From contig JAAUQA010000181.1 in NCBI GenBank assembly GCA_012032855.1, positions 1 to 6,714 on the forward strand: a stretch of 6,714 bases of DNA. Reading direction: 5' to 3'. Positions 1 to 6,344 of this stretch are shown in pieces (position 1 is the first letter of the stretch; each line of letters begins with the position of its first letter). Source of the DNA: Candidatus Competibacteraceae bacterium. GTDB lineage: Bacteria; Pseudomonadota; Gammaproteobacteria; Competibacterales; Competibacteraceae. The notes under the pieces were generated by a model, which worked only from the letters and a program-made list of their open reading frames with translations, made no database searches and had not been told where the DNA came from. Position numbers and translations under genes: made by a program.

Positions 1-990
1 TTGGAAGCCCCGCAACCGTTGCTGAATCATCTCGGCGTCCAGGTCGTCGGCGCATTGCCCCGTCAGTACGATGGGCATTGCGATCTACAACGAATAGCAG
101 TACCGCTGCATAATCGTCACGGTGAAATTACCGCTTGGTGTGCCGCCGTACCTTTTTTACGCCCGGTCGATCTACTGCCGGTTGATAACGATACCGCCGA
201 TCCATTGGTCGAAGGGGTCGATCAGGTTTATCAGCAAGTCTTTGCTGCGCTCCGCGAGCGGCTCGCTCCGAATCAGGCGCTGGTCACCACCGGCCATTGT
301 TATATGGTCGGCACCCAGCTTTCTGAGCTCAGCGAACGTAAAATTCTGGGCGGCAATCAACACGCGCTGCCGGTCGGCATGTTTCCCGAAGATCTGAGTT
401 ATGCCGCTTTGGGTCACCTGCATTTGGCGCAAGCCGTCGGCAAGCAAGAGCATATTCGCTATAGTGGCTCACCCATTCCATTGTCTCTGGCTGAGGAATC
501 CTATCCCCATCAAATCGTGCAGGTGGATTTCGCGACGGGCCGGTGTCAAGCAATCACAGCATTACCGGTGCCGCGCAGTGTGGAGATCATCCGCTTACCG
601 GTTCAACAACCGCTATCGTTGGCCGAGGTGGAAAAACGCTTGAATGCGCTTGATTTGGCGCTGCTTCCGCCCGAACGGCAGCCTTTTTTGGAAGTCACGG
701 TGTTGCTCGACCAACCCGAACCGGGATTGCGGCACCGGATTGATCAGTGCTTGGAAGGCAAACCGGTGCGTTTGCTCAAGATTGCATCGCATTATACCGG
801 TACCGAACAGAGCTTGGCGGACAGCGTCCCGGAAATTTATTTACAAGAATTGACGCCGGATGAGGTCTTCATACGCCGCTATCGACAGCATCATGCCGAT
901 GATCCTTCCAGCGTATTGCTGGACGCATTTCATGAACTGCTGGAAAGCGTGCAGAGCGCCTCCCCGGATAACCGCGATTCATCGTCCTGA
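1..990 (+). CDS. sbcD: Nuclease SbcCD subunit D, 3' part (5' end outside window)
   Basis: SbcD is the Mre11-type metallophosphoesterase subunit of the cytoplasmic SbcCD complex, an Mn-dependent nuclease that opens hairpins and trims blocked DNA ends. The visible 329 codons begin with LEAPQPLL, the segment that follows the GNHD motif in this family, so the first TTG is an internal Leu codon rather than a start. About 100 N-terminal residues, including the DxH, GDxxD and GNHD motifs, lie upstream of the window. Visible family features are PFLRP (window residues 51-55), TTGHC with metal-ligand candidate His99, ALGHLH with His139 and His141 (nt 415-423), and the SGSPIPLSL strand (155-163). The capping domain then runs to the TGA at 988-990. 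Including the missing part, the length would be near 430 aa against 400 in E. coli. The reading frame is unbroken and sbcC follows after 3 bp. Identification is secure; activity cannot be judged from this part alone. Confidence 0.94.
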   Translation: MEAPQPLLNHLGVQVVGALPRQYDGHCDLQRIAVPLHNRHGEITAWCAAVPFLRPVDLLPVDNDTADPLVEGVDQVYQQVFAALRERLAPNQALVTTGHCYMVGTQLSELSERKILGGNQHALPVGMFPEDLSYAALGHLHLAQAVGKQEHIRYSGSPIPLSLAEESYPHQIVQVDFATGRCQAITALPVPRSVEIIRLPVQQPLSLAEVEKRLNALDLALLPPERQPFLEVTVLLDQPEPGLRHRIDQCLEGKPVRLLKIASHYTGTEQSLADSVPEIYLQELTPDEVFIRRYRQHHADDPSSVLLDAFHELLESVQSASPDNRDSSS

Positions 991-993
991 ATC

Positions 994-3594
994 ATGCGAA
1001 TCCTGTGCATACGCGGTAAGAATCTGGCCAGTTTGGAAGGGCCGTTTAGCATCGTGTTAGAAGATCCCCCGTTGGATCAATGCGGTTTGTTCGCCATTAC
1101 CGGCCCAACCGGCGCCGGCAAAAGCACGCTGCTCGACGCCATTTGTTTAGCGTTGTTCGACGATATGCCACGCCTGCCCAAAGAACAAGGCGTTACGGTC
1201 GGACGAGCGGCTGAACCGGAAGCACAGCGCATCAGAAGCAACGATGTTCGTTCCATTCTGCGCCGAGGCAGCAGCGACGGCTACGCCGAAGTTGATTTCG
1301 TCGGTAACGATGAGTGCCGCTATCGGGCTCGTTGGGAAGTCCGTCGGGCGCGTAATAAAGCAGGCGGTAAAGTGCAAGCTCAGGAACTCAGCCTACGCGA
1401 TTTGGCAACCGACCAACCGTTAGGACGGACCAAAACCGAAGTACTGGCACTGATCAGCGAAAAATTGGGACTCAGCTTTACCCAGTTTCGCCGGGCGGTG
1501 TTGTTGCCACAAGGCGATTTTGCCGCGTTTCTGAAAGCGGACGGCAAGTCCCGTTCGGAATTGCTGGAACGTATCACCGGCACGGAAATCTACACCGAGC
1601 TGTCCCAAGCCGCCCATCGGCGGGCAGCGGAGGAGAAAAAACAGCTGGACGATTTAAAGCAGCAACAGGACGGGTTGCAACCGCTGGACGTGCCGGAACG
1701 GAAAGCGCTCGAACAACGGCTTGCCGAACAACAAGCTAATCACCGCCAAGCCGAACAGACGCAAAAAGCGGCGCAGCAGGTCATTGACTGGCATCGCCGC
1801 TTAGCGGAACTCGAACAGCTGGAGAACGCTGCAACCACTGCGTTAGCCGAAACCCGACAGGCACTAGAACAAGCGGAACCGCGCCGCCAGGAATGGCAGG
1901 CTGTACACCAAGCGCAACCATTGCGCCGCTTGGTGGAGGAGTATGACCGTACCGCTAAGGAGCGCGACGCCGCACAAGGTGCATTGGCGCAAGCTGAAAT
2001 CGCTGCAAATCAAGCCAAACAACACCTGGAACAAGCGCAACAACATCGGCAAACCAGGGAGACTTCCCTACAACAGGCTGTCGCTGCACGAGAAAACGCT
2101 CGTCCACAGCTGCAACAAGCCCGCATTTTGGATCAGCAACTCATCGAAGCTCAGGAGCGAAGCAGGGCACTTGAACGCGACCTGGATCAAGCAAGTGACC
2201 GGCTAGACCAGGCTGAGAAACACCAACAACAACTGGAAAAGCAACACGAAACGCTACGTCAACAACACGATGACGTCTCTCAATGGCTAGTGCAAAACCA
2301 GCATCTAACCGAGCTTGCGCAACAGTGGGAACGCTGGGACAACGAATTGCAGCGCTATACCGAAGCCGATAGTGAGTCGCGCAAAGCCCGGCAGCAGTTA
2401 CAGAAAATCAGCAAACGCCATGCCGAACTCAGCCGGAGTTGTGCTGAAAATGATGCGCAACTGATCCACACCGGGCAATCCGTCGAACATGCCCTGGACA
2501 AACTCAAGGCGTTGGAAAACACCCCCCAACCCATTACGCTAGAGGCATTAGCGGAACTACGCAATGCCCATGAAAAGGACCGTGAACGCTTACAAACCGC
2601 GCTGAGCTTGATTCAGGATGGGGGAGCCAAACACCGCGAGCTCACTAAAGCTCGCATGGATCATCAACAAGTCCGCGAGCAAGTAGCGCAAACCAGCCAA
2701 GCTCATGCCGAGCATTCTATTCAGTTAGAACGGCAACAAGCGGTTCTCAACGAAGCTGAAGACGCGCTGCAACGGGCGCTCATCGCCCGCAAAGAAGATG
2801 TCCGCACCTTACGCGCTACGCTGCGTGATGGCGAGCCTTGTCCGGTTTGCGGCTCCAGTGATCATCCCTGGCTGAACGACAGCACACCGCTGTTGCGCTG
2901 GGTAGAAGACCAGCAGCACCGCACACAAGCGCTGAAAGAACAAGTGCTAGCACTCACAACGACTTGCAGTCAGCAACGCACTTTATGCGAACAGGCCAAT
3001 CGACAGCAAACGGAACTGGCAGCACGAGAACAAGCACTGGCAGTGGAACTGACTGCATTGCAACAACGCTGGCAGGCATTACCGAGTGATGATTCCGTCA
3101 CCCACGCCTGGTTAGGCGCCGGGGTAGAAGAGGAACTGAACGACCGTCTGCAAGCCATTACCGCAGCGCTTGCACAGACCAAGGAAACTGAACAACGCGG
3201 GCTGGAATTCAACCAGCGGATTAACCAAGCCCGCCAAATCCTTGATCAGTTTCGCGAGCAACGGGATCAATTGCGCAGCGCCCAGGAAAAGTCCAAAAGC
3301 GCCTTGCAACAGCTCGATACCGAGCAAACAACCCAACAAATCATTGCAGATCAGGCGCAGCAGAGTATGCAACAGTTACGCGTTCAACTGAGCCGACCGT
3401 TGGCCGGATTACCGGACTGGGAAAAAACCTTGTCCAGCAATGCTAAGGACCTACGCAGCCAGTGTGCACTGCAAGCCGAGCAGTGGCGGCAACAACAAGA
3501 AACGCAAGGCACGCTGGAGAAAAACGGCAATCCCTGCAACTCGACCGCAGAGAAGCGGAAAATGCTCTTCGTTTCGCCCAAGAACAGGCGCTGA
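994..3594 (+). CDS. sbcC: SbcC N-terminal fragment: ATPase half, first coil, zinc hook and part of the returning coil
   Basis: This open frame encodes 866 codons. About 842 of them are genuine SbcC; the last 24, after the A run at 3520-3524, are out of frame and end at TGA 3592-3594. Walker A is GPTGAGKST at residues 37-45 (nt 1102-1128). The family segment FTQFRRAVLLPQGDF at residues 162-176 is the Q-loop region. From about residue 190 the protein is rich in Gln, Glu, Ala and Leu with many charged heptads, as expected for a coiled coil. The zinc hook is CPVC at residues 616-619 (nt 2839-2850), followed by GSSDHP, which is the usual SbcC wording. The hook Cys pair dimerises SbcC through Zn in this family. 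The coil then turns back towards the C-terminal ATPase half. This fragment alone lacks Walker B and the signature motif, so it would not be a working ATPase. Confidence 0.9.
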   Translation: MRILCIRGKNLASLEGPFSIVLEDPPLDQCGLFAITGPTGAGKSTLLDAICLALFDDMPRLPKEQGVTVGRAAEPEAQRIRSNDVRSILRRGSSDGYAEVDFVGNDECRYRARWEVRRARNKAGGKVQAQELSLRDLATDQPLGRTKTEVLALISEKLGLSFTQFRRAVLLPQGDFAAFLKADGKSRSELLERITGTEIYTELSQAAHRRAAEEKKQLDDLKQQQDGLQPLDVPERKALEQRLAEQQANHRQAEQTQKAAQQVIDWHRRLAELEQLENAATTALAETRQALEQAEPRRQEWQAVHQAQPLRRLVEEYDRTAKERDAAQGALAQAEIAANQAKQHLEQAQQHRQTRETSLQQAVAARENARPQLQQARILDQQLIEAQERSRALERDLDQASDRLDQAEKHQQQLEKQHETLRQQHDDVSQWLVQNQHLTELAQQWERWDNELQRYTEADSESRKARQQLQKISKRHAELSRSCAENDAQLIHTGQSVEHALDKLKALENTPQPITLEALAELRNAHEKDRERLQTALSLIQDGGAKHRELTKARMDHQQVREQVAQTSQAHAEHSIQLERQQAVLNEAEDALQRALIARKEDVRTLRATLRDGEPCPVCGSSDHPWLNDSTPLLRWVEDQQHRTQALKEQVLALTTTCSQQRTLCEQANRQQTELAAREQALAVELTALQQRWQALPSDDSVTHAWLGAGVEEELNDRLQAITAALAQTKETEQRGLEFNQRINQARQILDQFREQRDQLRSAQEKSKSALQQLDTEQTTQQIIADQAQQSMQQLRVQLSRPLAGLPDWEKTLSSNAKDLRSQCALQAEQWRQQQETQGTLEKNGNPCNSTAEKRKMLFVSPKNRR
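3520..3524 (+). other. sbcC: Frameshift site 1: A5 run in sbcC, one A apparently missing
   Basis: The upstream frame reads GAG AAA AAC and the downstream SbcC frame starts with CGG at 3525. Six A bases would give Glu-Lys-Lys-Arg and join the two frames. The zero-frame heptamer is G AAA AAC, so it is not the canonical A AAA AAG/AAC slippery site. I see no obvious strong stem just after it. Confidence 0.7.
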
Positions 3595-3950
3595 GCAAGG
3601 CCGATCTACTTAAAGATCAACAGAGAAAACTGGTGACATTACAACGACAACGCTCGTTATTGTTCGATGGTCGATCTGCCGACACGGAAGATCAAACAAT
3701 CCAGCAAGCCGAATCAGCGGCCCGAAAAGCCTTGGAGCAAGCAAATCGGGTACTAGAAACCGCACGAAGCGAATTTGCCGGTGCCCAATCAGGAAGTGAA
3801 CATCGGCGACATGAATATACGCATCGTCAAACGGCTCATGCCCAGGCACAGCAACGACTCAATGAAACACTGGATATGCACGGGCTGACGGAAAATACCC
3901 TGCGGCTCCGATTGGAACGCGATAACGCTTGGTCGGAACAGGAACGCAGC
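3525..3950 (+). CDS. sbcC: SbcC middle segment of the returning coiled coil, read in the -1 frame
   Basis: From the CGG codon at 3525 the third frame reads RQSLQLDRREAENALRF and continues as a charged, Gln/Ala-rich coil. It includes LLFDGRSADT (about nt 3657-3686), which resembles the LLDGR-type element found after the hook-side coil in proteobacterial SbcC. That match, together with the lack of sensible coil sequence in the other frames, shows this is real coding sequence displaced by one base. The frame itself stays open to the TAA at 4011-4013, but beyond 3951 its translation turns to Gly/Thr/Ala-rich text unlike SbcC, while frame one resumes the coil. I see no start codon with a ribosome site that would make this an independent protein. 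Confidence 0.75.
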
Positions 3951-3952
3951 GG
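3951..3952 (+). other. sbcC: Frameshift site 2: GG pair in sbcC, one G apparently extra
   Basis: The -1 frame ends sensibly with SEQER and frame one resumes with ALDGLRVNHER. Reading one G in place of GG gives CGC AGC GCG CTG GAT (RSALD), which joins both sides without a break. The exact base cannot be fixed from the sequence; the shift lies within roughly 3945-3955. Confidence 0.6.
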
Positions 3953-4731
3953 CGCTGGATGGGTTGCGGGTGAATCACGAACGGGCCCAGGAGCGCTTAC
4001 AGGAACGGCGTAACAACCGGCAACAACACCAGCATACCGATCCTCCTACACAATCTCCGGAAGACGCGCAGATTTACTTGGAGAATGCGCGGATCGCCAG
4101 CGAAACAGCACATCAGGCTTGGATAGAAAGCAATGTCAGACTCAGTCAGGATAATGAGAAACGCGAACAATCCATGCAACTGCACAGCGTCTATAAACAG
4201 CAACGGCAACGTTGGGAGATTTGGGAAAGTCTTCGTGCGTTGATCGGTTCCCATGATGGCGGGGTTTTCCGCGCCTACGCGCAGAGCCTGACCTTGGATG
4301 TACTGCTTACTCATGCTAACCATCATCTGGCCGATCTGGCGCGGCGCTATCGCTTGGAACGGGTACCGCAACGAGATTTGGATATCCAAGTCATTGATCG
4401 CGAGATGGGCGATGAAGTGCGCGGCGTGCACAGCTTGTCCGGTGGCGAAAGTTTCCTGGTGTCATTGGCGCTGGCGTTGGGCCTAGCCTCGCTGTCTTCT
4501 AACCGAACCCGGGTCGAATCCTTATTCATCGACGAAGGTTTCGGCTCGCTGGACCCGGACACCTTAGACATTGCGCTGGCCAGCCTGGATGCCTTGCAAT
4601 CGCTAGGACGTAAAGTGGGGGTGATTTCTCATGTCCCCGCTATGGTAGAACGGATCGGTACGCAGATTCGCATCGAGGTGCGGGGCGGAGGAACCAGCCG
4701 GGTTCGGGTAATGGGCGCAGAAACCGGCTAG
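3952..4731 (+). CDS. sbcC: SbcC C-terminal fragment: end of coil and second ATPase half
   Basis: Frame one resumes around 3952 with ALDGLRVNHERAQERLQERR. After the last coil it enters the C-terminal ATPase lobe. The segment near nt 4261-4330 (VFRAYAQSLTLDVLL, then NHHL) is the conserved entry to this lobe. The ABC signature LSGGES is at nt 4435-4452. Walker B is SLFIDE at 4519-4536, followed by the D-loop GSLD ending at 4554. The H-loop is VISH, with His at about nt 4630. The stop is TAG at 4729-4731. These motifs complete the composite ATP site begun by the N-terminal Walker A, which argues that selection is still keeping the whole gene. A gene caller might start this piece at TTG 3964, but that codon lies inside the coil and has no credible ribosome site. 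Confidence 0.88.
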   Translation, partial: ALDGLRVNHERAQERLQERRNNRQQHQHTDPPTQSPEDAQIYLENARIASETAHQAWIESNVRLSQDNEKREQSMQLHSVYKQQRQRWEIWESLRALIGSHDGGVFRAYAQSLTLDVLLTHANHHLADLARRYRLERVPQRDLDIQVIDREMGDEVRGVHSLSGGESFLVSLALALGLASLSSNRTRVESLFIDEGFGSLDPDTLDIALASLDALQSLGRKVGVISHVPAMVERIGTQIRIEVRGGGTSRVRVMGAETG

Positions 4732-4764
4732 CGATCAAATGGCTTCCCATTAAACATCGTGCTG

Positions 4765-4770
4765 TATAGT
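4765..4770 (+). promoter_or_regulatory. Possible -10 box (TATAGT) for the sensor gene
   Basis: TATAGT matches the sigma-70 -10 consensus at five of six positions. It lies 62 bp before the TTG start, in the only non-coding stretch of the window. The best -35 candidate is TTCCCA (4744-4749), a four-of-six match at a short 15 bp spacing, so the promoter is weak or activator-dependent if it is real. Independent transcription from sbcDC is plausible but not shown. Confidence 0.3.
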
Positions 4771-4776
4771 GGTATG

Positions 4777-4798
4777 CCCTGTGCCGACCAAGGCAGGG
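4777..4798 (+). other. Small imperfect hairpin between sbcC and the sensor gene
   Basis: CCCTG (4777-4781) can pair with CAGGG (4794-4798), and inner CC (4784-4785) with GG (4792-4793), leaving a two-base bulge and a six-base loop. No T tract follows (the next bases are TGTTCCCCGC), so it does not look like an intrinsic terminator. It could be a leader stem of the sensor mRNA or chance pairing. Confidence 0.25.
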
Positions 4799-4815
4799 TG
4801 TTCCCCGCTTAATTT

Positions 4816-4822
4816 GAGTAGG
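4816..4822 (+). promoter_or_regulatory. Shine-Dalgarno-like GAGTAGG that supports the TTG start at 4833
   Basis: GAGTAGG lies 10 bases before TTG 4833 and partly matches the anti-SD complement AGGAGG. An in-frame TGA at 4815-4817 rules out any earlier start. The next in-frame ATG lies inside the first CBS domain (residue 36), so TTG is the only reasonable start. Confidence 0.45.
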
Positions 4823-4832
4823 TTCAAGACCG

Positions 4833-6344
4833 TTGATAGATCATTCCCCTGCGGCATTTCCCAAGCTGAGTGACATACTGACTCGCCCCGTGCTGTGCTT
4901 CACCGAACAGACATCGGTGACGCATGCCCTGAATGCCATGAAGATTCGTCAGGTCAGTTCGGTCGTCATTGTGCAGAACGCCGTTCCTATAGGCATTTTT
5001 ACCGAGCAAGATGCGCTGCGGCTAGCCACTTGGGAAGGGTCAATAAACGATCTAACCCTGCAATCCGTGCTAACCGATCCTCCCATTACGGCGCCGGCCC
5101 ACTGGGATTTACACCAAGCTTTTCAACAGTTGGTGGATAATCATATTCGTCATCTCATTGTGACCGATGTCCAGGGCGGAGTGATTGGCATCGTCAGTGA
5201 AACCGATATCGTGCGGCATCTCGGTTTTGAACACTTCTTGCAGTTACGTGATGTGGGGCAAGTGATGACCCGGCAAGTCGTGACTATGAAACCGCAAGAC
5301 AGCGTGCGCAGCGCTTTGAAATATATGACTCAACACCGGATTCGTAGTGTGGTGGTCATTGAACAGGATAGGGCGGTGGGTATCTTAACGGCTAGAGACA
5401 TAGTGCGTCTCATCGCTGAAAACCAAGCTCTGAGTCAATGCGAGTTGCAGCAGGCAATGAGTCGGCCCGTGTTGACGATATCCGTGGATGAATCCATTCA
5501 TACCGCTGTCAATACCATGGAACAGGCGAATATCAGACGGCTCGTGGTTACCGATGAACAGGATCTCATCGCCGGCATCCTCACCCAGCATGACATCGTC
5601 CGGCGCACGCAAAGCCATTATGTTGATTTGTTGCGTACCGTGAGCGGAACCCAGTCCCGATTACCCACAGCAATCGATCATCACCTGTATGAAAAAACGC
5701 TGAAGGCAATTGCCAAACGTGACGCTTTATTGGAAATCGCCGCTCAGGTTTCTGCCCGTTTACTCCAAGAAGCCGATACGGCTGCAGTGATTACATCCTG
5801 TTTTGCTGCACTAGGCAGTATCGCGAATGTCGACCGTGTTTATCTTTTCGAAAACCATCGCTGCCCGGATACCAACCAACTATTAATGAGTCAACGCTAC
5901 GAATGGTGTTCAGTTCAAGCGATACCCCAACGGGATAACCCTAAATTACAAAACATACCTTATACCCGAGAACTCAAGCGTTGGTTACGTCCGTTAACCA
6001 CAAATGTTCCGGTCTATGGATTTGCCAGCGGTTTTTCGAACGAAATTCAGGCTTTTTTGGCGGCGCAGCATGTCGTCTCTATCCTGCTCGTTCCGATTAT
6101 CGTACATAACGATTTTTGGGGGTTTGTCGGCTTTGATGAATGCGCTGAGGAACGCACCTGGTCAACGGCGGAAAAAATATCCTGCACAATATCGCCGCCA
6201 GTCTCGGCGCCGCGATTACCCATCAGCGCTCCGATCAAGCACTGCGTGCCAGCGAAGACCGGTACCGCGAATTACGGCGGCGGTCACCGATTACATTTAC
6301 ACCGTTCATGTCGAACAAGGACAGGCTGTAGCCACCATACATAA
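4833..6344 (+). CDS. Uninterrupted 5' frame of the sensor: four CBS domains and most of a GAF domain
   Basis: CBS domains fall at residues about 12-66, 76-130, 140-194 and 206-258, making two Bateman modules. Each ends in the typical strand-helix G-I-x-(T/S)-x-x-D-x-x-R: GIFTEQDALR (54-63), GIVSETDIVR (119-128), GILTARDIVR (183-192) and GILTQHDIVR (248-257). The Asp in this motif often contacts the ribose of bound adenine nucleotides. A helical linker (about 259-295) leads to a GAF domain from about 296, with VDRVYLFENH (333-342), SQRYEW (353-358), LLVPI (418-422) and WGFVGFDEC (429-437). This is the wording of GAF domains found next to PAS domains in large sensors. The real protein leaves this frame after Lys448 at the A6 run 6172-6177. 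The final 55 or so residues before the TGA at 6342-6344 are out of frame and should be ignored. Confidence 0.88.
   Translation: MIDHSPAAFPKLSDILTRPVLCFTEQTSVTHALNAMKIRQVSSVVIVQNAVPIGIFTEQDALRLATWEGSINDLTLQSVLTDPPITAPAHWDLHQAFQQLVDNHIRHLIVTDVQGGVIGIVSETDIVRHLGFEHFLQLRDVGQVMTRQVVTMKPQDSVRSALKYMTQHRIRSVVVIEQDRAVGILTARDIVRLIAENQALSQCELQQAMSRPVLTISVDESIHTAVNTMEQANIRRLVVTDEQDLIAGILTQHDIVRRTQSHYVDLLRTVSGTQSRLPTAIDHHLYEKTLKAIAKRDALLEIAAQVSARLLQEADTAAVITSCFAALGSIANVDRVYLFENHRCPDTNQLLMSQRYEWCSVQAIPQRDNPKLQNIPYTRELKRWLRPLTTNVPVYGFASGFSNEIQAFLAAQHVVSILLVPIIVHNDFWGFVGFDECAEERTWSTAEKISCTISPPVSAPRLPISAPIKHCVPAKTGTANYGGGHRLHLHRSCRTRTGCSHHT

Larger units (their letters stand above)
994..4731 (+). pseudogene. 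sbcC: sbcC, whole gene interrupted by two compensating frameshifts (probable sequence errors)
   Basis: SbcC is the Rad50-type SMC-like ATPase that partners SbcD. Two ATPase halves are joined by a long antiparallel coiled coil folded at a zinc hook. The ATG at 994 lies 3 bp after the sbcD stop. It starts the standard MRILCIRGKNLASLEG strand, so the start is well supported, although no good Shine-Dalgarno is visible and translational coupling is likely. The frame moves -1 at the A run 3520-3524 and returns +1 at GG 3951-3952. Adding one A and removing one G gives a continuous protein of about 1245 aa, longer than E. coli SbcC (1048) but within the family range. All ATPase and hook motifs are present. 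I mark it as interrupted because the sequence as given cannot encode one chain. Since both breaks sit in mononucleotide runs and cancel, the gene is probably intact in the organism. Confidence 0.85.

Noticed and set aside
3517..3525. Canonical dnaX-type programmed -1 slippery site in sbcC.
   Set aside because: The zero-frame heptamer is G AAA AAC and not A AAA AAG/AAC, and a second, opposite shift would still be needed at 3951.
3462..4013. A 183-codon open frame that could be called as a separate small gene.
   Set aside because: Its first 20 or so codons are the wrong frame of SbcC and its last 20 or so are out of frame again. The part in between is SbcC coil, so it is not an independent gene.
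3500..4020. Insertion element or recombination junction as the cause of the sbcC break.
   Set aside because: The reading continues as SbcC on both sides with no inserted sequence, terminal repeats or target duplication; only single-base shifts are seen.
3997..4431. A 144-codon open frame on the - strand within the sbcC 3' part.
   Set aside because: It lies entirely opposite conserved SbcC coil and ATPase sequence and has no recognisable domain or ribosome site.
4777..4810. Intrinsic terminator after sbcC.
   Set aside because: The stem is short and bulged and no T tract follows it.
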